DNA of 35,139 bases, taken from SLFT01 sp964493075 (GTDB taxonomy: Bacteria > Hydrogenedentota > Hydrogenedentia > Hydrogenedentales > CAITNO01). Below the pieces are notes generated by a model. It saw nothing but the letters and a program-made list of their open reading frames with translations, did no database searches and had not been told where the DNA came from. Below are positions 24,748 through 33,838 of the stretch, piece by piece; positions within the stretch are counted from its first letter, which is position 1, and every line of letters begins with the position of its first letter. The stretch is taken from contig CAZBNU010000017.1 of assembly GCA_964493075.1 (NCBI GenBank), positions 1 to 35,139 on the forward strand. Reading direction: 5' to 3'. The translations under genes and the position numbers were made by a program.

Positions 24748-26250
24748 ATGGCCGAAAATACAAAATCATGGATATGCCTAGTGTGCGGCTATGTACACCA
24801 GGGCGAAAACCCGCCCGAAATATGTCCTATATGCGGCGCTCCTGAAAGCGATTTCGAAGAACATGAAACACAGGGACATGCCCCCGCAACTAATGCAACA
24901 CAATGGCGCTGTGTTATTTGTGGATATGTACATAACGGGGGCGCTCCCCCGGAAGTATGCCCCGTATGCGCTGCGTCTGCTGATGACTTTGAGCCCGATG
25001 CTGATAGTGCGTCTGATGATGGTCCCCAGAAGGCGGAGGCATCCTCGCGGAAAATTGCCATTGTGGGTGGCGGCATTGCGGGGATAAGCGCTGCCGAACA
25101 CGCCCGCAAAACAGCGAAGGATGCTGAAATCCACTTGTATACGAAAGAAGAGGGACTCCCCTACTATCGCTTAAACCTAACCCGATACCTGGCTGGTGAA
25201 ATTGATAGAGACACACTTCCCATTCATCCAGAGAAATGGTACGCGGAACAGGATATTCGTCTACATGACGGTGTTGAAGTGCTTTCAATTGATCCGGACG
25301 CGCACACCCTTACACTGCCCGACAATAAGACCGAAAAATATGACCAGTTGATTCTGGCCTGCGGCGCCCATCCCTTTATACCCCCAATCCCTGGTGCAGA
25401 TATTGTAGGAGCCACGGCAATACGCACTCTGGACGATGTTGACGCTCTTATTTCCCGGATTGGAACAGGTACACCCTGTGTCTGTATTGGCGGCGGCATA
25501 CTGGGTCTGGAAGTCGCTGGCGCCCTGGCTGGACGTGGCGCGTCGGTCACCCTCCTTGAAGGCTTTGGCTACCTGTTGCCGCGCCAACTCAACGAAGCAG
25601 CCGCTCGCGTACTTGAACGCCACGTTGCCAGTCTTGGCATCACCGTCATGAAAAAGGCGGTCACCAAAGAAATCAAAGGGAACAACACAGTAAAATCTGT
25701 GATGCTGGATTCCGGGGAAGAACTTCCCGCCCAGATTGTCACCATCACCACCGGGGTGCGTTCCAATACCCACCTGGCGCGTCGCGCTGGTCTCGAAGTA
25801 AACAATGGCATTGTTGTTGACGCTCATTTGCGCACTTCCGCTGCCGATATTTTTGCCGTGGGCGATGCGGCGGAGTGGAACGGCACTGTTTACGGGCTAT
25901 GGGAACCAGCGAGGTTTCAGGGCGCTCTGGCAGGCAGGAATGCAGCGGGAAGCCCAGCGGCATTTGGCGGCCTGCCCCGCATGAATACCCTGAAAGTACT
26001 GGGCGTTGACCTTTTCAGTATCGGCGTGATTGCTCCTGAGGATGGCAGCTATGTGGAAATATCTGGCGAGACCGACGGCATTTACCGACGCTTCCTGTTT
26101 CATGACAACCGCCTCGCAGGCGCCATTCTTATTGGGGACACCAAAATCACGGCCACAATAGTACGTGTCATGAAAGACCACGCAGACCTGTCCGATCTGC
26201 TGGCTCGCAACCCCGATGTTGAACAGGTTGCTGCCTATCTGACAGCATAA
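24748..26250 (+). CDS. Fusion: two rubredoxin domains + NAD(P)H:rubredoxin oxidoreductase
   Basis: A 500-aa flavoprotein that should pass electrons from NAD(P)H through FAD to its own rubredoxin domains. Two FeS4 domains occupy residues 7-40 (Cys10, 13, 26, 29) and 53-84 (Cys55, 58, 71, 74). Both are the short kind found at the C-terminus of rubrerythrin. An acidic linker (85-100) leads to the reductase: FAD fold VGGGIAGISAAEHA, NAD fold CIGGGILGLEVAGAL, and TSAADIFAVGDAAEW near the end of the flavin domain. A small C-terminal domain completes it. AAAGGGG precedes the ATG. With rubrerythrin just upstream, the pair looks like a self-contained peroxide-reducing chain. Confidence 0.93.
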   Translation: MAENTKSWICLVCGYVHQGENPPEICPICGAPESDFEEHETQGHAPATNATQWRCVICGYVHNGGAPPEVCPVCAASADDFEPDADSASDDGPQKAEASSRKIAIVGGGIAGISAAEHARKTAKDAEIHLYTKEEGLPYYRLNLTRYLAGEIDRDTLPIHPEKWYAEQDIRLHDGVEVLSIDPDAHTLTLPDNKTEKYDQLILACGAHPFIPPIPGADIVGATAIRTLDDVDALISRIGTGTPCVCIGGGILGLEVAGALAGRGASVTLLEGFGYLLPRQLNEAAARVLERHVASLGITVMKKAVTKEIKGNNTVKSVMLDSGEELPAQIVTITTGVRSNTHLARRAGLEVNNGIVVDAHLRTSAADIFAVGDAAEWNGTVYGLWEPARFQGALAGRNAAGSPAAFGGLPRMNTLKVLGVDLFSIGVIAPEDGSYVEISGETDGIYRRFLFHDNRLAGAILIGDTKITATIVRVMKDHADLSDLLARNPDVEQVAAYLTA

Positions 26251-26271
26251 ACAATTTTCCCGGCAATACAA

Positions 26272-26307
26272 AAAATCCCGAAGCAACATCACGCTGCTTC
26301 GGGATTT
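26272..26307 (-). terminator. Strong hairpin terminator between convergent genes
   Basis: A perfect 13-bp stem (AAATCCCGAAGCA at 26273-26285 with TGCTTCGGGATTT at 26295-26307) encloses a 9-nt loop. On the minus strand it is followed by T-rich sequence and so ends the PKD lipoprotein gene, which stops at 26328. On the plus strand the T-tract is poorer, but it probably also stops transcripts from the reductase gene ending at 26250. Confidence 0.9.
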
Positions 26308-26327
26308 GCGTTTCTGGAAAAAGTCAA

Positions 26328-29300
26328 CTAGGGCAACAGCAACTGCATGTTGAATAGATTGTCTCGTACATCGTTATACGCTTCTGAATACACGCCGCCT
26401 ACCTCTTCCGCGAGGTTCACAAAGATATTCAGATTCGTGCCATCCAAAAGGACGTTCATCGGATTTTGCCCCTGCTGCGCAAAGGGCTGCGTATTGGCGA
26501 TGCCGAACATGTCAACAAAGGACAGGCTCGGATCCAGCAATCCGGAAAGCACTGTCTGAAACGAAGGCTGCAATACCGTATCAACACCATAGACCACACC
26601 AGTGCTGTTCGCAATCTCAAAGTCAGACAACGCCATATCATAGCGCTCATCCAGCACCAGACCGCCGGGGTACATTTTCACCCGGGCGCCGCGCAATTCG
26701 TTGCGGCCATCACTCAGCAACATGGTGGTCGGGCGTTGCAAGGGGGCAGCCTTGACCATAGCAACCGCCTCGCGCAGGCTGGCGGCATCATACAGGATTG
26801 TTCTTATGAGAGGCAGCGCATTGGGCTCAAGCCCGGTAAAACCAAACCGCTCGCCTGTATAGGGGTCAATCAACGTCTCTGTCTCATCATCCCAGAAGGG
26901 CAAATCAACCACTTCAAGCGCTGAAATCCCGCCTAAATTCACACCGGTACGCCCAAAGGTAAGCCCGGCATAGGTCAACACGGTATGAGGCACGCCGTCT
27001 TGCGGAACATAAACTACCGCACACTGATGCTTATGGAATTGTGCATTCAAGGACGCTGCAAGGGCACCGCCACCACCTTGCAGAAGACTGCGGTAGGCTA
27101 CCGTGCCGGTGCTGGTCCATGAACCCAGGCGTTCGAACAGGGCTGCCGCATGGGCCATTTGAATCTGGTCAAGAGAAACCGTAACACCGGGTGCTTCGGA
27201 AAGGCCACGCATCTCTTCCGTCAAGCGGGAATCAATGAAGGGCGCAACCAAACTCCAGGCTTCGCGCAGTTGCGATGTGGTGCCGCCCGTCTGCGCAAGG
27301 TAGAACGAAATATAATCTCGCACGAAGGCATTCACCTGCGGGTACAGCAGCTGACCGTAATAGTTGCCCATCTCATAGGCCGTTCCATACACCACAATGA
27401 CGGGCATCTTCGATTCGTCAAAACTCACGGCATCCGTGGCTTCCTCATTGGCAAGGTTCCCCGTAAATTCAGGATACTCATCCGGGGTCACCCGTACTCC
27501 TGTGGAAAACACCATCCGCGGCGTGGTGTACCCGGCACTCTGCAGCACAACCCGCAGTTCCGCTGGTACCGTCGCAGTATTGTTGTACTCCAACTGCACG
27601 TAATAGGCAGTATAGTTGCCAGCATCAGGAGCCGGAATGGGAGGCGTAACGTAGTAGGCGCCTGTATCACCACCGGTCTGACGGGTCAGAGTCGAGGAAG
27701 TCCATTCGTTGCCGAGATTTGGATTTCTGAAATCACGGCTGCCTACTGCCGTCGCCTGCCAGAGGCGCGCCGCAACAGGCAGGTTATTCGGATCCACCGC
27801 TACACGTATGGTGCCGTTGTCTTCAAAGGTATAACTAAACTCGGGCAGGTCCTTTTCCTGCGTCACTGCCATATACCAGGCAAGTAGCATACCCGTCGGA
27901 TTATTCGGATTGGTCAAGTCAGCACCTTCTCCAAAACCACCCATACCATGACCAACGTTAGGCACATAACTCATGTGTGCGTCGCCTTCCAGGTCATGGA
28001 AGTAGTATTCGGCCGTATCCGGTACAAAGAACTCATCGCCGGTGGCATTCAACAGGAACTTAGGCATCGGGTAGCGCCCGCGCTGGGAATACTCATAAGG
28101 GTCAGTATATTCCAGCAGCGTGCGTGGGCCGGGCCCAACTTCAAAATCTTCGTTAAAAGATATGAGACGATCAAAAACACGTTCCTGTGCGTAATCATAA
28201 ATGGCCGGTGACCAGTAACCGTAAACCTGCCTGTGATGCTTCAAATGGGGCTGCATATTCAGCACATTGATAACAATAGGCGCAATGGCCTTGACACGAG
28301 AGTCAACCGCGCCCGTCAGCCAGGTGGTCCATCCCCGCTTCGACGCACCGGCAACGACAAAGCCATCCAGCACTGTGCCGTGCAACGCCAGTATTTCCTC
28401 GGTCATATCCATGGCTTTTACCGCAGACTTGGCCATGGGGAACAACAAGGGCCAACTATAATCGGGATTGCCGCCGGTGGCTGCGTAAGTATCCATATAT
28501 TTGTCATAGGAGTAAGCAATGATGGAATCTTCCGTGCGATACCGCAAGGGCAGTGGGCCACCGGTATTGTTGTCTTGTTCACCCGCCGGTATTACTTCCT
28601 CATTGAATACTATCGGCTGGCTCGGCACATTTTTCAGATGCACCACAGTCGTACCTGTCACAACGGCAATCTGCCACATCACATCCTCCACGGCTGCAGT
28701 CGAATTGCGGCTGCCGCCGTCAACAAACAACATGGCCATATCCGACATTTTGTAGACCGGTTCAACAATGGTCACAGGATGCACCCATTGCTGCGTCGCA
28801 CTATTAACAGCGTCATCAGGATTCCAGCACTGAGATGTCAGGTTTTGAACCAAATACGCCGTTGCTACCTGCGCGCCGCCAAATTCCGCTGGTTTGATGG
28901 CCACCACTTCGGGGCTGGAATAGAAGTAGCAGTCATCATCTGCATGCACATAGTCGTAGATGGAGGGACGGATAACCAGTGACTGGGTGGTCGTCCTTTC
29001 AAGGTTCTGGTCGCCAGGCCGGGAAGCACTGTGCCGGAATGCCACCGTAAGCCGGGTGGTGTACTGGCCCTGGGCTTCATACTCGTGGGTCGGCGCCATC
29101 GCATTGCTGGTAGTACTGTCACCGAAATCCCACACATAGTCGCGAATGGGACGGGCATCAACAGGCTGTGGCAGCGTATTAAACGCAAAGGTGTCAACGT
29201 AGGTGTACCCCTGAGTCGCAGCAACAAAGCCATCGCCTTCTCGACGCCGCACGGTATAGTCTGCCACAGGCGCACGATCAACCACTACGGTACGCATTAT

Positions 29301-31004
29301 AGAAACACCATAAGGCTCACTGATGCTGGTGGATTCCGTAATTACAGTTAACGTGACATCGTATCTGCCAGGTTCCGTATATCTGTGTGAAGAGGTGCGA
29401 CCGCGCCCAAGGTCGCTTCCATCACCGTAGTCCCAGATGTATTCCAGAATAGGTTCGCTGGTAATCGTCGAATTGGCCGCCTCAAAGAACACTCGCTCAT
29501 CCGTAAGGGCAAGGCGCGGCGCATAACTGAAATCCGGCGCAGGCGGTTCGGGAATCTCACGAATGGTGATAAAATCTTTCTTGGAAAGCGACGCACTACT
29601 CTCCAGAGAATCGCTGGAGGTCACGGTTAGGGTCACACTGTAAACCCCAGCAGTGGCATACATATGCTTCGGATTCGGCTCATCCGAGGTACCGCCGTCG
29701 CCAAAGTCCCACGCCCAAGCGACTATTGGCGCATAGCCAGCAACAGACATGTCAACGAAGTCAACGGGCCTATCAGTCCACTGCTCTGTGGGCGTTGCAG
29801 CAAAATTCGCCGCAGGCGGACGATAACTGACCGCAAGCGTTTTCTCTTGCGAATCCGTTCCATAGGTAGAAGTTACGGTTAAGGTTACCGTATACGACCC
29901 AAGATCGCCAAAGGCATGGCTGGGATTCTGTTCATCGGAAGTATTGCCGTCACCAAAGTCCCATTGCCAGGAGGTAATGTCGCCCCGACCAGATTCAGAA
30001 GCATCAAAGAACTTCACCGCTTCGCCCACATAGGGAGATGCGCCGCCGCTGGTATTGTAATTGAAATCTGCCCGGATGCCGCTCACCGAACGCACCACAA
30101 TATAATTCTCTTTAACAGCACGCAGGTTGCCTGCTGCAGTGGTAATCGTCAAAGAAACCGTATAGACACCGGACTCCGCATAACGATGAACGGGCGCGAG
30201 TCCTGCTGAAATATTGCCATCCCCAAAGTCCCATGTACGCGACAATACCGGTGTGCCCTGAATCTGGGACGTATCCTTGAACGTAACGCCTTCGTTCACA
30301 TCAACGCTGGTGCTTGATGCCACGAAATTCACCAGATTTTCCTGTTCGATGACCTGCATATAGCCGGACTTAACCACCTTGCGGCTCACATTGCGGTCGG
30401 TGGTTACCGTCAGGGTAACATCATAAATACCCGGCGTCGTATAACTATGAGAAGGATTCTGGCGCGTAGAAATGTTGCCGTCGCCAAATTCCCACAACCA
30501 ACGGTTCACCTCGCCAGCAGCTTCCGTGCTAAGACTCATATCCCGAAATTCCACCGGTTGACCTGCCGGGATTCGCCGTTCCTCAGCACGAAAATCAGCC
30601 TGCAATATCTCGTCGGCAACCACGTCCACTATCAATTGCGCCGCACTGCCAGCGTTGAGATACAGTTTCCCCTGATTGACACCCAAGGCAAGCCTATCCC
30701 TATCAATGCGCACACGCACATGGATAGCGTCACCGGGGCCGCGACTGCTGCATTCCTCTGTCGTATCCAGACAGTCCTGTGGCAGTATCCAGTCCTGATC
30801 GGCGGAAACCACAAGCGCACCCATGGGTGTTGTACTATAGTTCTTATACACCCGCAACAATAGTTCTTCGCGGTCCGCCCCGAAATCAAGGGCTTCATCG
30901 GAGGCCAGTAATTGCACCCCCACCTTGGTCGGGCATCCCTGCAAACCAATACACAGCAACGCCATCACTAAAATGGCACCCAGAGGCGTTCGCATACTCT
31001 TCAT
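26328..31004 (-). CDS. Giant lipoprotein: PKD repeats, PqaA-like hydrolase, C45-like domain
   Basis: A 1558-aa predicted lipoprotein; the ATG at 31004 follows AAGGA at 9 nt. The lipobox is GLQGC, followed by P-T. Residues 30-130 form a BACON-like domain. Six PKD domains span about 135-680, each with the W-D-F-G-D-G hallmark (the fifth W-D-Y-G-D-G, the sixth W-D-F-G-D-S). From about 690 to 1100 lies a PhoPQ-activated pathogenicity-related (PqaA-like) alpha/beta hydrolase with Ser888 in G-A-S-K-R-G, Asp990 in T-G-D-E-F and His1019 in V-G-H-G-M-G. Residues from about 1200 resemble the C45 acyl-coenzyme A:6-APA acyltransferase family (YGTAYEMGNYYG, VYVPQDG), but the usual nucleophile Cys is not seen at the expected place. 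Substrate unknown. Confidence 0.88.
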   Translation of the reverse strand: MKSMRTPLGAILVMALLCIGLQGCPTKVGVQLLASDEALDFGADREELLLRVYKNYSTTPMGALVVSADQDWILPQDCLDTTEECSSRGPGDAIHVRVRIDRDRLALGVNQGKLYLNAGSAAQLIVDVVADEILQADFRAEERRIPAGQPVEFRDMSLSTEAAGEVNRWLWEFGDGNISTRQNPSHSYTTPGIYDVTLTVTTDRNVSRKVVKSGYMQVIEQENLVNFVASSTSVDVNEGVTFKDTSQIQGTPVLSRTWDFGDGNISAGLAPVHRYAESGVYTVSLTITTAAGNLRAVKENYIVVRSVSGIRADFNYNTSGGASPYVGEAVKFFDASESGRGDITSWQWDFGDGNTSDEQNPSHAFGDLGSYTVTLTVTSTYGTDSQEKTLAVSYRPPAANFAATPTEQWTDRPVDFVDMSVAGYAPIVAWAWDFGDGGTSDEPNPKHMYATAGVYSVTLTVTSSDSLESSASLSKKDFITIREIPEPPAPDFSYAPRLALTDERVFFEAANSTITSEPILEYIWDYGDGSDLGRGRTSSHRYTEPGRYDVTLTVITESTSISEPYGVSIMRTVVVDRAPVADYTVRRREGDGFVAATQGYTYVDTFAFNTLPQPVDARPIRDYVWDFGDSTTSNAMAPTHEYEAQGQYTTRLTVAFRHSASRPGDQNLERTTTQSLVIRPSIYDYVHADDDCYFYSSPEVVAIKPAEFGGAQVATAYLVQNLTSQCWNPDDAVNSATQQWVHPVTIVEPVYKMSDMAMLFVDGGSRNSTAAVEDVMWQIAVVTGTTVVHLKNVPSQPIVFNEEVIPAGEQDNNTGGPLPLRYRTEDSIIAYSYDKYMDTYAATGGNPDYSWPLLFPMAKSAVKAMDMTEEILALHGTVLDGFVVAGASKRGWTTWLTGAVDSRVKAIAPIVINVLNMQPHLKHHRQVYGYWSPAIYDYAQERVFDRLISFNEDFEVGPGPRTLLEYTDPYEYSQRGRYPMPKFLLNATGDEFFVPDTAEYYFHDLEGDAHMSYVPNVGHGMGGFGEGADLTNPNNPTGMLLAWYMAVTQEKDLPEFSYTFEDNGTIRVAVDPNNLPVAARLWQATAVGSRDFRNPNLGNEWTSSTLTRQTGGDTGAYYVTPPIPAPDAGNYTAYYVQLEYNNTATVPAELRVVLQSAGYTTPRMVFSTGVRVTPDEYPEFTGNLANEEATDAVSFDESKMPVIVVYGTAYEMGNYYGQLLYPQVNAFVRDYISFYLAQTGGTTSQLREAWSLVAPFIDSRLTEEMRGLSEAPGVTVSLDQIQMAHAAALFERLGSWTSTGTVAYRSLLQGGGGALAASLNAQFHKHQCAVVYVPQDGVPHTVLTYAGLTFGRTGVNLGGISALEVVDLPFWDDETETLIDPYTGERFGFTGLEPNALPLIRTILYDAASLREAVAMVKAAPLQRPTTMLLSDGRNELRGARVKMYPGGLVLDERYDMALSDFEIANSTGVVYGVDTVLQPSFQTVLSGLLDPSLSFVDMFGIANTQPFAQQGQNPMNVLLDGTNLNIFVNLAEEVGGVYSEAYNDVRDNLFNMQLLLP

Positions 31005-31321
31005 GTAAAGCACTCCTTGCGCTTGAACCGCATTCTACTGCTGTCCCATTACTACATTTCCCACCACGAGGACGGTTGCCACCGCCCTGCTTATGACACC
31101 ATAATGCCAGTTTTCTGCGCAGTTGTCAAGAATCTATTTCGCTTGCCAGTTTCAACGAGATACTATTCTACACCACAACAGCATAAAAAAACACACTTAT
31201 TCATCCTGTTTCTGATTTCACCCAGGCAAAGTATGTAAATTTGCTATTTGTGATATTATCAACCGTCAGGGGGTAATAAGTCAACTATTGACAGGACTTT
31301 TTCTTGTAAATATCCATTATT
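31005..31321. other. 317-bp AT-rich intergenic region
   Basis: It separates two minus-strand genes: the PKD lipoprotein downstream and the DJ-1-like gene upstream. It holds the promoter at 31101-31129. A short inverted repeat GTCAA-cta-TTGAC (31280-31292) lies just past the DJ-1-like stop. No gene or RNA seen. Confidence 0.6.
31101..31129 (-). promoter_or_regulatory. Sigma-70-type promoter for the PKD lipoprotein
   Basis: On the minus strand, a perfect TTGACA (31124-31129) is followed by a 17-bp spacer and CATTAT (31101-31106, 4 of 6). Transcription would start near 31094, giving a leader of about 90 nt. The bases running from the -35 upstream match those of the promoter at 11368-11396 with one mismatch in 15. 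Confidence 0.55.
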
Positions 31322-31876
31322 TCAGGAACGTACCAGTTCTTTCTCGACACGACCACGCCTCTCATCTCCAACGAGAACACCAATCAGGGTCAAGGCAAAA
31401 TCCAAAGCGGTACCGGGGCCACGTGAAGTCACAATACGTCCGTCTATTTCCACAGCATCACCGGTGTTCCTGGAATCCTTAAACGCAGCATCATCAAGAA
31501 CACCGGGATAGGCGGTAAATGTGCGCCCTGCGAGCAAACCCGCTTTTCCCAAAATCATTGGAGCGGCACAGATTGCACCCACATAACGGCCAGAATCATG
31601 CATTTGCTTCACATAAGCCACAAAGCGGTCATGTTCCAACAACGCCGTAGCACCGCCCATACCACCGGGAATAACCACCATATCAAAGGACGGATCAGCC
31701 ATAGCCGTCTCCAACACCGTATCCGCCACCAACACGACACCACGGCTTGCCTTCACAGGTTGTTCGTCCAGACCCGCCGTAACCACCTCGATACCCCCAC
31801 GCCGTAAGATATCCACAATAATAACCGATTCCATCTCTTCACACCCCTGCGCCAGGGGAACCAATACTTTTTTCAT
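31322..31876 (-). CDS. DJ-1/PfpI family protein (YajL-like)
   Basis: A 184-aa protein of the DJ-1/ThiJ/PfpI superfamily. The nucleophile Cys103 sits in the elbow GAICAAP, with the conserved Glu near residue 14 (GCEEME), as in YajL and human DJ-1. The middle motif VVIPGGMGG and the ending SRGPGTALDFALTLI are also typical. Members are described as redox-responsive chaperones or glyoxalase/deglycase-like enzymes; which applies here cannot be read. AGGAG lies about 9 nt before the ATG. Its position does not suggest a pathway. Confidence 0.92.
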   Translation of the reverse strand: MKKVLVPLAQGCEEMESVIIVDILRRGGIEVVTAGLDEQPVKASRGVVLVADTVLETAMADPSFDMVVIPGGMGGATALLEHDRFVAYVKQMHDSGRYVGAICAAPMILGKAGLLAGRTFTAYPGVLDDAAFKDSRNTGDAVEIDGRIVTSRGPGTALDFALTLIGVLVGDERRGRVEKELVRS

Positions 31877-31984
31877 ACCATGTTACTCCTGCATTGTGTC
31901 CTTTAATCTGCCTATATAGTACCAGAAATCCGTATTCTAAAAAACGCAAAAGCGTTTCAATTGCCTAACGTCAGAAAAAATGTT

Positions 31985-32014
31985 TTTTCATTTTCCTGCG
32001 CAATCCAGTACAAT
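31985..32014 (+). promoter_or_regulatory. Promoter for the pabB-pabC fusion
   Basis: TTTTCA (4 of 6) and TACAAT (5 of 6) are 18 bp apart. The start point near 32021 lies upstream of the ATG at 32072 but downstream of a possible TTG start at 31961, which favours the later start. Confidence 0.4.
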
Positions 32015-32071
32015 GAACCGCACACAAACAAGCCCGTTACCACTCCGACAACAACTACAGGCGCCAAGACT

Positions 32072-33838
32072 ATGCAGCAGCCAGAACAACCAGGCGATAT
32101 TCTTTTCGTTTCCCCAAAAGGATCGCGCTTGTTCTGTGCACCGGAAACCACAATCAAGTGCCGCCATGCTGTAGAAATCCCAAAAGCGTTGGAGCTCCTT
32201 GAGCAGTGTCTGGCTGAAGGCTGTTATATTGCTGGTTTTTTGGCATACGAGGCCGGTTGGGCATTTCTGGATCGTGCTGTTCCCAAACAGCCGCCGGAAT
32301 TCCCCCTGCTCTGGTTTGGCGTGTATAAAGATTGTACTGCCGTGCCAAGGCCGTTGAGCAATACCACAGCGAAACCTTTGCTGTGGCAACCTTCCATATC
32401 CCATGAAGCCTATTGCCGAAGTATGGATCGCATCAAGGCATATATAGGCGCAGGTGATACCTATCAGGTGAACTTTACCTTCCCCATGGAAACATATTTT
32501 CAAGACGACCCGCTGCAATGGTTCCGTCAACTCTATGCGGCACAACCCACAGAACACGCGGCTTATCTCGACACCGGCCGTTATAAGGTACTTTCCCTTT
32601 CACCAGAACTTTTTTTTGAATTGTCCGGTGAGGAACTGACCACCCGTCCCATGAAAGGCACCATACCACGAGGGTTGTATCCGGAACAGGATGAACAAAG
32701 GCGGTTGCAACTTTTTGAAAGTGAAAAAGACCGTGCTGAAAATGTGATGATCGTGGATTTGCTCCGCAACGATATGGGCAAGATCAGCCATAACAATTCG
32801 GTGGAGGTCGCGTCGCTCTTTGATGTGGAGCAATATGCCACCGTCTGGCAGATGACCAGCACCATAAAGTCACGGACAACGGCCTCCTTCACGGAAATCA
32901 TGAAGGCGCTTTTCCCGTCAGGCTCTGTAACTGGTGCACCGAAAATACGCGCCATGGAGATTATTGACGAACTGGAATCCCACCCGCGCGGCGTATATTG
33001 CGGCGCTGTCGGCTGGTGGAGTCCCGACCGCACCGCCTCATTCAATGTTGCCATCCGCACCATTACGCTGGACACACAAACGCAGCAGGCGATGTATCCC
33101 GTGGGCGGCGGCATCACCTGGTACTCAAGCACAGCAGGGGAATATGCGGAATGTCTCGCCAAGGCGCACACAGTAACACAACCCTCCCCCACTTTCAGCC
33201 TGTTAGAGACCATGCTGTACGATGACGCAATCTTTTTGCTGGATGAACACCTGGATCGTTTGTGCGCCAGCGCGGCGTTTTTCGGTATCCCCTTCAACAG
33301 AGAACATCTTCAAGAGGCACTGCTCCTGTACACGCAGACGTTGGAAGCAGGCTATTGGAAACTGCGGTTGTTGCTGCATCGCGATGGCACCCATCACCTT
33401 GAGGCAGACTGCATCAGCAACATTGATCTGACTGATCCGACCGATCCGACTGATCTGTCTAATATCAAAACCCTGAAAGTAGCATTGGCAGACACCCCCA
33501 TAAACAAAAGCAATCCCTTCCTATACCACAAAACAACACACCGTAGCGTTTACGAAACAGCAAAACAGGCTTACCCTGAAGCTGATGATGTACTCCTCTG
33601 GAACGAATCTGGCGAACTGACGGAAAGCACCATTGCCAACATCGTCGCCGAGTTGGATGGTGATCTGATTACGCCACCGGTGTCTTGCGGCCTCCTTGGC
33701 GGCGTGATGCGTCATCATCTGCTTCAATCAGGAACAATCCGGGAAGGCATCATCCAAAAAGAAGACCTGCACCGCATCCGCAACCTGTATCTCATCAACT
33801 CCGTTCGCGGCTGGATGGGCGCGACATTAGACCCTTGA
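32072..33838 (+). CDS. pabBC: Aminodeoxychorismate synthase component I / lyase fusion
   Basis: A 588-aa bifunctional folate-pathway enzyme making p-aminobenzoate from chorismate. The N-terminal two thirds are PabB: SLSPELFFE, the P-M-K-G-T motif with the nucleophile Lys195, DRAENVMIVDLLRND and FPSGSVTGAPKIRAMEII. The C-terminal part is the PLP-dependent lyase PabC, with FSLLETMLYDD, the cofactor Lys487 in Y-H-K-T-T, and NESGELTESTIANIV. A short linker-like insert (DLTDPTDPTDLS) in the lyase half is made of four 9-bp repeats. The amidotransferase PabA is not fused and not in the window. The start at 32072 suits the PabB N-terminus and the promoter. The 3' end overlaps the convergent phosphoesterase gene by 12 bp. 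Confidence 0.93.
   Translation: MQQPEQPGDILFVSPKGSRLFCAPETTIKCRHAVEIPKALELLEQCLAEGCYIAGFLAYEAGWAFLDRAVPKQPPEFPLLWFGVYKDCTAVPRPLSNTTAKPLLWQPSISHEAYCRSMDRIKAYIGAGDTYQVNFTFPMETYFQDDPLQWFRQLYAAQPTEHAAYLDTGRYKVLSLSPELFFELSGEELTTRPMKGTIPRGLYPEQDEQRRLQLFESEKDRAENVMIVDLLRNDMGKISHNNSVEVASLFDVEQYATVWQMTSTIKSRTTASFTEIMKALFPSGSVTGAPKIRAMEIIDELESHPRGVYCGAVGWWSPDRTASFNVAIRTITLDTQTQQAMYPVGGGITWYSSTAGEYAECLAKAHTVTQPSPTFSLLETMLYDDAIFLLDEHLDRLCASAAFFGIPFNREHLQEALLLYTQTLEAGYWKLRLLLHRDGTHHLEADCISNIDLTDPTDPTDLSNIKTLKVALADTPINKSNPFLYHKTTHRSVYETAKQAYPEADDVLLWNESGELTESTIANIVAELDGDLITPPVSCGLLGGVMRHHLLQSGTIREGIIQKEDLHRIRNLYLINSVRGWMGATLDP
33425..33460 (+). repeat. Four 9-bp coding repeats in pabC half
   Basis: Four imperfect 9-bp units of the form GATCyGACy encode DLT-DPT-DPT-DLS. 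They sit between beta strands of the lyase domain, probably in a surface loop, and could vary in copy number between strains without a frameshift. Confidence 0.75.

Noticed and set aside
31288..31316. Plus-strand TTGACA with a 17-bp spacer and TATCCA
   Set aside because: It points into the 3' end of a minus-strand gene, with no plus-strand gene until 32072, and the -10 is poor. A second TTGACA nearby on the minus strand fits the gene order better.
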